From assembly GCA_964343265.1 (NCBI GenBank), contig CAYFIW010000038.1:1-14317 (forward strand): DNA of 14,317 nt. Direction: 5' to 3'. Of the stretch, positions 6,019 through 13,381 are shown one piece after another. The first letter of the stretch is position 1. Each line of letters starts with the position of its first letter. The position numbers and the translations under genes were made by a program. Under the pieces are notes generated by a model. It did not search any database. It worked only from the letters and a program-made list of their open reading frames with translations, and had not been told where the DNA came from. Source of the stretch: CAYFIW01 sp964343265. GTDB taxonomy: Bacteria > Chloroflexota > Dehalococcoidia > Lucifugimonadales > UBA826.

Positions 6019-8472
6019 TCAATTAATTTTCAAGTCTTCAATTAAGCGATTATATCTATCTCTAAGCGACATATTGTCCGGAGACGAAAGATTTGGATCA
6101 TATTCAAGAATTCTTTCGGCCTCAATACCAGCTAACTCCATTAGTTCGATGTCACTGATCTCTGCAACTTTGAAAATTGGGGCTCCACTCTGTCTGGTTC
6201 CAATATAATCTCCTGGGCCACGAATTTTCAGGTCCTCTTCGGCCAATTTAAACCCGTCTGAGGTTCTTCTGAGTATTTCCATTCTATTTCGGGCTTCTTC
6301 ACCCGGACTATCGGAAACCAAGATACAATGGCTCTGAAATTCACCTCTTCCCACCCTTCCTCTAAATTGATGCATCTGTGATAAGCCAAATCTTTCTGCT
6401 CCATCTATCAACATAACAGAAGCATTTGGAACATCTATCCCTACCTCTACTACAGCTGTAGCAAGTAATATATCCAGTCTCCCACACTTAAAGTCATCCA
6501 TTACGTTCTCTTTTTCTGTCAACGACATCCTCCCATGAAGAAGTCCTAATCTTAATTCAGGAAAAACTTCATATGACAATCTTTCGTACTCGCTCACAGC
6601 AGCTCTTGCTTGTATCGATTCTGAGTCATCTATCAAAGAAAAAACTATAAATGCTTGTCTCCCCTCCTTAATTTGTTCCCTGATGAATTTGTATATGTTC
6701 TCTCTTCTTTCAGAAGATTCCACAATTGTTCTTATAGGTTTTCTTCCTACTGGCATTTCATTAATAACAGATATGTCTAATTCACCAGCCATTGCCAAAG
6801 CTAATGAGCGGGGAATGGGAGTGGCCGACATGACTAACATATGTGGCCTTGGTTCCTTTTCTAGAAGCACTGACCTCTGCAACAATCCGAACCTGTGTTG
6901 TTCATCAACAACGAGCATGGCAAGCTTAGGAATGTCAACAGACTCCTGAATGAGAGCGTGGGTACCGACGACGATATCTATGTCACCTGATGCTAATTTT
7001 TCTCTAGTAGCATTTTTAACTTTTTCGTTTAGACTGCCCACCAACAGGGCCAAGGTTATGTCCTTCCCGGATTCCATTCCTTGTATCTTAATTACATTCT
7101 CAAATTCACCATCCTCAACAAGTCCCTCCTTTATGCCCTCTGAAGCTAGCAAAAGGGAGGATAAAGTATGAAAATGTTGTTCTGCCAAAACTTCAGTTGG
7201 CGCCATCAAAGCAGATTGTTTGCCTGACGCAACGGCTGTAATCATTGCCGCTGCCGCAACCACCGTTTTACCACTTCCCACATCACCTTGCAAAAGTCTT
7301 CGCATCGCAGTTTCAGTAGCCATATCCTTGCTTATTTCACCAATAACTTTCTGTTGGGCTACGGTGAGTTCGAAAGATAAGGAAGATAAAAATTGCCTTA
7401 ATAAAGAATCATCACACAGAGGTACGGCGGACCCTTCTATCTTCCAGTGAATCCTTCTTTTTCTATAAACGAGCTGCATAACAAACAACTCGTCAAATGC
7501 GAGTCTTCTTCGTGCTCTAAGAAGTTCCTTTTTATTTTTAGGGTAATGATAGCTATACATCGCGTCGGCAAGATTCATCAGTCCAGTTCTTGCGATCAAA
7601 TCTTCAGGAAGAAATTCATCCACAAACCCCAGTGATGAAGAAAGAGCGTTATATACCAACCTTCTTAAGGTTTTCTGATTGATGCCAGATGAAAGTGAAT
7701 ATACTGGAACCAGCCTACCTGTGTGTATGTTAATTCCGCTGTCTCTTAAAATTTCGTAGGTGGGATTCTCTATAGTGATTTTCCCTCTGTATTTTATTGC
7801 GCGACCGCTAATGATAATTCGAACACCCTGTTTAAGCTCTTTCATAGCCCATATTTGGTTAAACAAGCTCACGTTCATATTGCCTGTTTCATCACTAACA
7901 GTAATATCAATTCTTTTTGCCCCAGAACGGCCTGTCTTTAATGAGGTTCCCCAGACGGTAGCAATAACACTCTGTGTTTCATTTAATTGCAAAGTATTAA
8001 TTTTACGTATTGAAGAAAAGTCGTCATGGCGAACAGGATAGTTCACAAGCAAATCAAACACAGTAGATATACTCTGCTTCTCATTAAGTAGTCTTACCGT
8101 GTTACCTCTACTAGGATATTTCAACTCTGAGATGAGGGCTTGCAGCTTAACTTTTCTATTCTGCTTTACTGGGTTTAAAGCAACGTTAGGAAATTTTGAT
8201 CTCTTATCCAAAAGTTTTATAAAAGAATCAACCCATATTTGACGTTCACCATGAGAGAATAATTCATACTTGGTGAACTCGGGGGCATCTAAATCAACTA
8301 GATACTGATGGTAGTTGTCTAAAAGCAAATCTAGGCCACCTATAACTACCGAATTGTCATAGTTATTAGATCTCTCTTTGCTGAGAATATTCTTTATAGT
8401 TGTGACAAAAGTTTCTCTGTCCATATAAGATGAAATTCTGTAGTTTGCCCCTGTGAAAAACGTTGTTTTCAC
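6019..8472 (-). CDS. recG: ATP-dependent DNA helicase RecG
   Basis: Branch-migration helicase that remodels stalled replication forks and Holliday junctions. Of 817 residues, about 110 at the N-terminus precede the region common to E. coli RecG (about 690). Such extensions occur in several lineages, including Chloroflexota. The wedge/OB domain spans about 115-245. Helicase motifs follow in order: Walker A GDVGSGKT (396-403), APTEVLAEQH, DEQHRFG (523-529), MSATPIPRSLALA (548-560), LLHGRMS, then ATAVVEVGIDVPNAS and QFRGRVGRG. An extra segment of about 25 residues (roughly 446-472) lies between motifs Ia and Ib compared with E. coli. The start is GTG at 8472, which overlaps the upstream stop by 4 nt (GTGA), arguing for translational coupling with the fakA-like gene. 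An ATG at codon 17 is an alternative. No terminator is obvious after the stop. Confidence 0.96.
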   Translation of the reverse strand: MKTTFFTGANYRISSYMDRETFVTTIKNILSKERSNNYDNSVVIGGLDLLLDNYHQYLVDLDAPEFTKYELFSHGERQIWVDSFIKLLDKRSKFPNVALNPVKQNRKVKLQALISELKYPSRGNTVRLLNEKQSISTVFDLLVNYPVRHDDFSSIRKINTLQLNETQSVIATVWGTSLKTGRSGAKRIDITVSDETGNMNVSLFNQIWAMKELKQGVRIIISGRAIKYRGKITIENPTYEILRDSGINIHTGRLVPVYSLSSGINQKTLRRLVYNALSSSLGFVDEFLPEDLIARTGLMNLADAMYSYHYPKNKKELLRARRRLAFDELFVMQLVYRKRRIHWKIEGSAVPLCDDSLLRQFLSSLSFELTVAQQKVIGEISKDMATETAMRRLLQGDVGSGKTVVAAAAMITAVASGKQSALMAPTEVLAEQHFHTLSSLLLASEGIKEGLVEDGEFENVIKIQGMESGKDITLALLVGSLNEKVKNATREKLASGDIDIVVGTHALIQESVDIPKLAMLVVDEQHRFGLLQRSVLLEKEPRPHMLVMSATPIPRSLALAMAGELDISVINEMPVGRKPIRTIVESSERRENIYKFIREQIKEGRQAFIVFSLIDDSESIQARAAVSEYERLSYEVFPELRLGLLHGRMSLTEKENVMDDFKCGRLDILLATAVVEVGIDVPNASVMLIDGAERFGLSQMHQFRGRVGRGEFQSHCILVSDSPGEEARNRMEILRRTSDGFKLAEEDLKIRGPGDYIGTRQSGAPIFKVAEISDIELMELAGIEAERILEYDPNLSSPDNMSLRDRYNRLIEDLKIN

Positions 8473-10241
8473 CCAAGTGAAGATGACACTATAAAGTCAT
8501 AGTGGGGTTGGCCACCCCAATGAACTTCAATTAAAAAGTCTTCATTATTTCCTGTAAATACTTCAATACTCTTGGTTACGATTTCTAAATCTGACTCTCC
8601 AAATTTCCCTCCAACCAATACAAGCACATTTTCGCTGTCATTGGATGAAACTTCTTTGATAGCAGGCTCTAGAAGGTCTATAGCGCTATCAGCAGTGGAA
8701 ACCAAGATGTCTCCTTTCATAGCTATAGGCTGACCCCGTTTTACGGAAACCCCCTTGAATTCTATCGCTCTTGCAGCTTCAAAAATAAAACACGTTACTA
8801 CAGAGTCCAACACCTCCTTAAATAATTCTTGATTCTCTTCAGGTGTTGCATCCGGATCAAATTCAAAAGCACATTCAAGGCCTTGAGCGACAGAATTAGT
8901 TGAAGTAACAACAACATTATTTTCAGATAAATGGGCCGCATTTTGGGCTGCAGAAATAATATTACTATTGTTGGGCATAAGAACAATCGACCGATTCTCG
9001 AGAATATTTATAGCTTCCAGAATCTCATTAGTACTCGGATTCATAGTATCACCCCCACTAATTATCATCGTCACCCCAGCATTAAAGAGTAATTTCTCTA
9101 AACCATCTCCTGAGGCAACCTGCACAAGTGCTGTAGTTTCCAAAGAGCTTTCTATTGGTGCTTTTTTATAGGAAATATTATCTCCAAGTTTGTACTTTTC
9201 TTTAGCAGACCCAAGATTTAGAGACTGGTTCTCCATGTTCTCTACTGAGACTTCAGATATGGAGCCTCGCGTTACTGCATTGGTAATAGCCACACCAGGG
9301 TCCTCACAATGAAGATGAATTCGAAATATTTCTCCTTCGCCAACAATGACAACGGAGCTGCCCAAATCATTAAACAGAGAAACCAAATCGTCTTTCTTAG
9401 AATCTGAAGTGGTTAACAAGAATTGCGTACAATAACCATATAAATCCTCTTTTTCATGATGACTATCAATGATATTTTTAATCCCTTGCCCTGTTGGGTA
9501 CCTCAAGTGTAGTGGTGCACCTTTAGGGTCTTTACCCGCAAGCCCCAATGCCATACCCCTCAATAAAATCTCAATGCCATATCCGCCGGAGTCAACAACA
9601 CCACCTTCTTTTAAAATAGGTAATTGATCAGGAGTTTTATTCACCGAAATATATGCGGCTTCAATAAGCGGATCGAATGCTTCACAAATTGATGCACCGG
9701 CTTTGCTCTGTAGAGAAGCTTCCTTAGCCACTTCACGTAGTACTGTCAGCATTGTTCCTTCAACTGGATCATGGACAGAGGAATATGCCATATCGCTAGC
9801 ATTAGACAAACTTGAAGCCAATGAAGAAGTATCTATGGTTTTACTATCGGATATGCCTTTATGAATTCCCCCGAACACTTGAGACAGTATCACTCCACTA
9901 TTTCCTCTACCCTCATATAAAGTACCAAGTTTCATAAGTTCCGCTAATTCAGAAATATTCTCAGGATTTTCCTGATCTAAGCGCTTTTTTGTCCCCAAAA
10001 TAGTTCTGTACATATTCGTTCCGGTGTCACCATCGGGTACTGGAAACACATTAAGTGCATTTATAGAATCCACATGCCGATCAAAATAAATGACAGCAGA
10101 TTCAAACATTCGCAACAAAACGTCTTTATCATCTAAAGGAGTCTTCATATGACGATAACAATCTCCCAAGGTTATTGAAGGCCAAGACACTAATGTGGTA
10201 GCTTTTAAGGTGGCCTCCTTTATTGGAGGCATTATTATCAC
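8469..10241 (-). CDS. fakA: FakA-like DAK2-domain fatty acid kinase
   Basis: Family members phosphorylate fatty acids presented by a DegV-type FakB protein, feeding exogenous fatty acids into phospholipid synthesis. The N-terminal DAK2 kinase domain has the metal-binding NVFPVPDGDTGTNM (Asp70, Asp72) and EGRGNSGVILSQ. A long middle and C-terminal region follows, ending in a HWGGQPHYDFIVS segment typical of the FakA/YloV tail. The frame can begin at GTG 10241 or ATG 10232 (590 or 587 residues), but S. aureus FakA has the DGDTGTN aspartates at 38 and 40. That points to the ATG at 10148 (codon 32) as the conserved start; a GGGAG lies 14 nt before it, which is rather far. No FakB is in the window. 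The gene is divergent from rpmB and coupled to recG, a known arrangement, although the usual Asp23 gene is missing. Confidence 0.88.
   Translation of the reverse strand: MIIMPPIKEATLKATTLVSWPSITLGDCYRHMKTPLDDKDVLLRMFESAVIYFDRHVDSINALNVFPVPDGDTGTNMYRTILGTKKRLDQENPENISELAELMKLGTLYEGRGNSGVILSQVFGGIHKGISDSKTIDTSSLASSLSNASDMAYSSVHDPVEGTMLTVLREVAKEASLQSKAGASICEAFDPLIEAAYISVNKTPDQLPILKEGGVVDSGGYGIEILLRGMALGLAGKDPKGAPLHLRYPTGQGIKNIIDSHHEKEDLYGYCTQFLLTTSDSKKDDLVSLFNDLGSSVVIVGEGEIFRIHLHCEDPGVAITNAVTRGSISEVSVENMENQSLNLGSAKEKYKLGDNISYKKAPIESSLETTALVQVASGDGLEKLLFNAGVTMIISGGDTMNPSTNEILEAINILENRSIVLMPNNSNIISAAQNAAHLSENNVVVTSTNSVAQGLECAFEFDPDATPEENQELFKEVLDSVVTCFIFEAARAIEFKGVSVKRGQPIAMKGDILVSTADSAIDLLEPAIKEVSSNDSENVLVLVGGKFGESDLEIVTKSIEVFTGNNEDFLIEVHWGGQPHYDFIVSSSLG
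10213..10230 (-). promoter_or_regulatory. Small hairpin pairing a Shine-Dalgarno-like GGAGG near the fakA start
   Basis: On the minus strand GCCTCC (10230-10225) pairs perfectly with GGAGGC (10218-10213) across a 6-nt loop. This would hide an AAAGGAGG, the best ribosome-binding-like sequence in the region. No start codon follows it at a usable distance, so the role is unclear. If transcription begins upstream, this element lies just inside the longest reading frame of the FakA-like gene. Confidence 0.3.
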
Positions 10242-10311
10242 GGATTAACCTAAATTCGTGTAGGTAAGTGCTAGTTTATTGTAGACATAGCTATTAAGGG
10301 CGTCAAAAAAT

Positions 10312-10503
10312 ATGGCAACTTGTACAATTTGCAACAAGTCGGGACAATCAGGAAATAATGTAAGCCACTCCAAAAGGCGCACAAGAACCAGATGGAGTCC
10401 GAACATTCAAAAAGCTACTGTTGAGATAGATGGAGTCGTACAGAAAACTTACGTTTGTACCCGATGTCTCAGGACTCAATATAAATCTACAATGAAAGAT
10501 TAA
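10312..10503 (+). CDS. rpmB: 50S ribosomal protein L28
   Basis: Structural protein of the large ribosomal subunit, 63 residues, normal for the family. The central GNNVSHSKRRTRTRWSPNIQ is the L28 signature. It is a zinc-binding (C+) version, with CTIC at 4-7 and CTRC at 49-52 forming the four-cysteine site. No strong ribosome-binding site precedes the ATG; AAGGG at 10296-10300 is 11 nt away. The gene is divergent from the fakA-recG pair across about 70 nt, which must hold promoters for both directions, though I could not pick out convincing boxes. No clear terminator follows. Confidence 0.95.
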   Translation: MATCTICNKSGQSGNNVSHSKRRTRTRWSPNIQKATVEIDGVVQKTYVCTRCLRTQYKSTMKD

Positions 10504-10672
10504 TCCAAAGATTACAATCTTCGCTTGTAGCATTTAAATGGCGGGGTTATAGAACGTTTATTCTCAATTGTTGCCACTTCTGATTAGAGACCGCTACTTG
10601 GAAGCTAAGAGTGTTACGCGCAAAAAACACCCGACACAAATACATTTACTTATATCAAGTTAAGGAGCAGGT

Positions 10673-10687
10673 ATGAAAGATGGCTGA
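10673..10687 (+). other. Four-codon mini-ORF overlapping the DapA-like start
   Basis: An ATG at 10673 sits 5 nt after AAGGAG (10662-10667), ideal spacing, but opens a frame of only four codons (Met-Lys-Asp-Gly) ending at TGA 10685-10687. The DapA-like gene starts inside it, at the ATG at 10680, in a different frame and 12 nt from the same ribosome-binding site. It could be a translated leader that couples re-initiation at the main start, or simply a decoy. Confidence 0.4.
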
Positions 10688-11645
10688 ATATAGTAAATCC
10701 GAAGCCCTCGATTGGGCAAGAGAAAATCTTAGAGGCCAGTGGTCTACCTTAATGACCCCTTTTACCCAAGACGACGAATTAGACGAAGAAGGTCTTAGGA
10801 AAAACATTAGGCATGTCAGGTCATTAGGCTCCAGTGGAGCAGGTTTCACTTGGGGTATGGGCGAATTCTGGACTCTTACCCGTGAGGAACGCATCCGTGT
10901 ATATGAAATAGCCAGTGATGAAGCTGCAGGTGAATGGCCTATAGCTGCACATATATCCCACACATCACAAAAAGAGATGGAGACCCTTGCCACACAAGCA
11001 GAAGATCTAGGGTTTGATGTCTTGATCGTTGCCGCACCCTACTTCGTCACAAATCAAGAAGACCAAGTGATCGATTGGGTTAAAACATTGTCAGATAAAA
11101 CCAATTTAGCCGTTATGTATTACAACTCACCGCAATTCGGAATCGTTATGAGTTCGGACGGGTTGGAGAAAATATGTGGGATTGAAAACGTAGTTGGAGT
11201 AAAAGAAGCTAGTTTCAATCCTGATTTGTCGATTGAAACTCATTTGAAAGTGGGCAGTAAGGCAATAATTAGTACTCCCGATGAGTGGATATTTAACAAG
11301 GGAAAGGAACTAGGATTCGAGCAACAAGTCATGTTTGCCAATACCTCCGACTGGAGATTCGACACCCCTGAAGAAAATCACTATGTAACTTATATTGATA
11401 AAGTGATGAGGGGTGATTTCGACAATGAGTACTATCAAACCCACATTGCACCCATTAAGGCTGTCTCAGATAAATGGTGGCAATATACAGTCAAGAAAAT
11501 GTCAGGAGCTCTTCCTGCTTCAATGTGTAAATATTGGAGTGAATTAATGGGAATGGCTGGTGGTCATGTTAGAAGACCGTTGACAGACCTAACAGAGGAA
11601 GAGAAAAAAGAATTGAAGACAGATATAGAAAACGTTAAAAATTAA
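10680..11645 (+). CDS. DapA/N-acetylneuraminate lyase family aldolase, variant
   Basis: TIM-barrel Schiff-base lyase or synthase of 321 residues. The family core is clear: LMTPFTQDDELDEEGLRKNI at the start of the barrel, YYNSP with the catalytic tyrosine (Tyr148), and VVGVKEAS with the Schiff-base lysine (Lys175). The substrate loop differs from true dihydrodipicolinate synthase. Where DapA has GTTGE with two threonines, this protein has GFTWGMGEFWTLTREER (55-71), so the Thr-Thr pair is absent. The C-terminus (about 262-300) is rich in tryptophan and methionine and also diverges. It is therefore unlikely to be the lysine-pathway enzyme; the substrate is unknown. The next gene begins 24 nt downstream, so the two are probably co-transcribed and end at the terminator at 12688-12724. 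The start codon shares a ribosome-binding site with a 4-codon mini-ORF. Confidence 0.87.
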   Translation: MAEYSKSEALDWARENLRGQWSTLMTPFTQDDELDEEGLRKNIRHVRSLGSSGAGFTWGMGEFWTLTREERIRVYEIASDEAAGEWPIAAHISHTSQKEMETLATQAEDLGFDVLIVAAPYFVTNQEDQVIDWVKTLSDKTNLAVMYYNSPQFGIVMSSDGLEKICGIENVVGVKEASFNPDLSIETHLKVGSKAIISTPDEWIFNKGKELGFEQQVMFANTSDWRFDTPEENHYVTYIDKVMRGDFDNEYYQTHIAPIKAVSDKWWQYTVKKMSGALPASMCKYWSELMGMAGGHVRRPLTDLTEEEKKELKTDIENVKN

Positions 11646-11669
11646 TCGATATTTCGAGAGGCAATCGAC

Positions 11670-12659
11670 ATGATTCTTATGGTAAGTGTTCAAGATCTCT
11701 ACGAAGCTAAACAAGCTTTGAAGGGTGGGGCTGACATCGTTGACGTTAAAAACCTTCAAGAAGCGCTTGTTGGCTCTGCTCATCCAAACGTTGTGAAACA
11801 AGTTAGAGATGAGGTCCCCTCTGCTCACCATGCTAGTGTAACTTTGGGTGTAGTTCCTGATCAAATTGGCACTGTTGCGATGGCTGTTTATGCTGCCGGA
11901 GTTATAGATGCTACATCTGTAAAAGTAGGGTTCATGGTTAGAGATTATGATCTGGCACTGGAATCACTTATTGCTTGTAAAGAGGCTCTAGAAGGATCAA
12001 ACACGAAACTCATCGGCTCTTTATTTGCGGACAATTTATTGTATGAAGGTGGTCTAGACCCAAATCTGATGGTAAAACTGGCAAAAGAGAGCAAATGTGA
12101 TGGATTTTTAATAGACACCCTAGTCAAAGACGGCCGAAACCTTTTTGATTTCATTCCAGAAGAACGACTGAAAGAGATGGTTCTCGAAGGAAAAGAATTA
12201 GGTATGAGTACCGCTTTATCCGGTCACCTGAAAATGAGTGATATCGATGAACTGTCTAGAGTTAATCCGGACATAGTAGGAGTTCGTGGAGCAGTATGCC
12301 AAAAAGGTGATAGAGACTCACGTGTATACTGGGAATCCGTGGCCGAATTTAAGAAGGAACTAGACCTGAGGGAAAGTGGAGAAGTAGACGCATATGAAGG
12401 CAGTAATATTCTAAAATCTGACACATCAAAAGACTCAACAAACTGGGTAATTATCGACGGAACAGGAAAAAATTGTGCAGGCATAATAGCCGCTTTAAGT
12501 AAACAAATATCTGAAGATACAAAATCAATCGTAGAGGTCATCATCCCTGACGTGCTAAACACTTATGATCTCATATTGTGGACAGAAAAGAACAGTCATA
12601 GTATTTTGACTCAAAGAAAGGATAAAGAAGGATCACTCAGGATGTTAATACAGCCATAA
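11670..12659 (+). CDS. MfnB-like furan-phosphate synthase fused to a TusA-like domain
   Basis: 329 residues in two parts. Residues 1-232 match (5-formylfuran-3-yl)methyl phosphate synthase (MfnB, DUF556), which condenses two glyceraldehyde-3-phosphates on the way to methanofuran. The marks are GGADIVDVKN with Asp25 and Schiff-base-type Lys27, VKVGF with Lys85, DTLVKDGRNLFDF with Lys153, and DIVGVRGAVCQKGDR. These align with the M. jannaschii active-site residues. After a charged linker (about 233-256), residues 258-329 resemble the TusA/SirA fold: VIIDGTGKNCAGIIAAL with Cys269 where TusA has its sulfur-carrying Cys-Pro, then LILW, SHSIL and a terminal RMLIQP strand. The proline after the cysteine is replaced by alanine. 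The start is backed by GAGAGG at 11656-11661, 8 nt upstream. Co-transcribed with the DapA-like gene. The TusA assignment is less certain than the MfnB one. Confidence 0.85.
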   Translation: MILMVSVQDLYEAKQALKGGADIVDVKNLQEALVGSAHPNVVKQVRDEVPSAHHASVTLGVVPDQIGTVAMAVYAAGVIDATSVKVGFMVRDYDLALESLIACKEALEGSNTKLIGSLFADNLLYEGGLDPNLMVKLAKESKCDGFLIDTLVKDGRNLFDFIPEERLKEMVLEGKELGMSTALSGHLKMSDIDELSRVNPDIVGVRGAVCQKGDRDSRVYWESVAEFKKELDLRESGEVDAYEGSNILKSDTSKDSTNWVIIDGTGKNCAGIIAALSKQISEDTKSIVEVIIPDVLNTYDLILWTEKNSHSILTQRKDKEGSLRMLIQP

Positions 12660-12687
12660 TTCTGAAATGGTCCAAATTAATGTAAAC

Positions 12688-12724
12688 AAAAAGGGTCCGC
12701 GTTAGAATTACGTGGGCCTTTTTT
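12688..12724 (+). terminator. Intrinsic terminator after the MfnB-like gene
   Basis: A 15-pair stem (12688-12702 with 12710-12724), including three G-T wobbles, encloses a 7-nt loop. It has a GC-rich core (GGGTCCGCGT with ACGTGGGCC) flanked by A5 on the left and a T6 run on the right. It ends the DapA-like/MfnB-like unit, and its A-tract/T-tract symmetry could let it work in both directions. Confidence 0.85.
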
Positions 12725-12738
12725 GTTACGATTGTAGT

Positions 12739-13008
12739 ATGTTTAATGAAATCAATCTCATAGATGTCGTTGGCTTGGTGCGGGATATAGTTATAATCTT
12801 ATCTCTATTGCTATGCTTATTTATAATCTTTAAAACGACTAAAAAAATTAACAAAACAATTGATAGAATTAACTCTAGTTACGACAAGGTAGTTTCACTT
12901 GCCGACACCTTGCATATTTCAAAACCCAAAAACATGGGAATTATTTACAAGGCAGCTAAAACGATACTCTCAATTGGAAGATCGAAACAAGAAAAACGGG
13001 GGAAGTGA
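12739..13008 (+). CDS. Small single-pass membrane protein
   Basis: Unrecognised 89-residue protein. One membrane span is evident at about residues 11-31 (VGLVRDIVIILSLLLCLFII), followed by a basic stretch (KTTKKINK) and a soluble, mildly coiled-coil-like tail, suggesting a cytoplasmic C-terminus. The frame is open upstream to 12712, but that lies inside the terminator stem, so the ATG at 12739 is chosen. No ribosome-binding site precedes it. TACGAT at 12727-12732 is a plausible -10 box that would place the transcript start on the ATG itself, i.e. a leaderless message. It is followed after 3 nt by a YtxH-family gene, so the two probably form an envelope-associated pair. This pairing resembles DUF948/YtxH neighbours in other bacteria, but family membership is not proven. 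Confidence 0.72.
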   Translation: MFNEINLIDVVGLVRDIVIILSLLLCLFIIFKTTKKINKTIDRINSSYDKVVSLADTLHISKPKNMGIIYKAAKTILSIGRSKQEKRGK

Positions 13009-13011
13009 CAA

Positions 13012-13356
13012 ATGGCAAATGATAATGGTGGATTCACAACCGGACTATTAGTCGGAGGAATCCTGGGAACCATCATAGGTATCATGATCGCACCAAGACC
13101 CGGATCTGAAACAAGAAGCGAATTGTTTGATAGATCTGAATCATTTCGAGATAGGGCAGAAAGTATCTCTTCGGCCGTTATGGATAGTGTAACCCCAACT
13201 GTTGATAATATATCTGAGAAATTGTCGCCAACGGTCGATAGAGTAATTGGGACAGTAACGCCAATAGTTGATCAGGTCAATGCAAAATTTTCCGAATCAA
13301 GATCGAAAAATGAGAATGCCGACACGGATGCTGAACCTCCAAAATCAACCACCTGA
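13012..13356 (+). CDS. YtxH domain-containing protein
   Basis: 114 residues. The N-terminus has the YtxH signature: a glycine-rich hydrophobic segment (GLLVGGILGTIIGIMIAPRP, 11-30) followed by GSETRSEL. YtxH proteins are small, often stress-related membrane-associated proteins of unclear function. The middle holds three copies of an 11-residue repeat, marked by TPTVD at 61, SPTVD at 72 and TPIVD at 83, giving an amphipathic helix of the 11-mer type that lies on membranes. The C-terminal 20 residues are charged and disordered-looking. GGGGGAAG just upstream serves as the ribosome-binding site. It is tightly linked to the preceding membrane protein and converges with pheA, 25 nt away. Confidence 0.85.
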   Translation: MANDNGGFTTGLLVGGILGTIIGIMIAPRPGSETRSELFDRSESFRDRAESISSAVMDSVTPTVDNISEKLSPTVDRVIGTVTPIVDQVNAKFSESRSKNENADTDAEPPKSTT

Positions 13357-13381
13357 TACCAAATAAAATCTGATAAATAAA

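Noticed and set aside
10507..10521. AAGAT/ATCTT small hairpin after rpmB as a terminator
   Set aside because: The stem is 5 bp, AT-only apart from one pair, and is followed by CGCTTG rather than a T-tract.
13357..13381. AT-rich palindrome between the YtxH gene and pheA as a bidirectional terminator
   Set aside because: Only a few A-T pairs are possible and there is no GC core.
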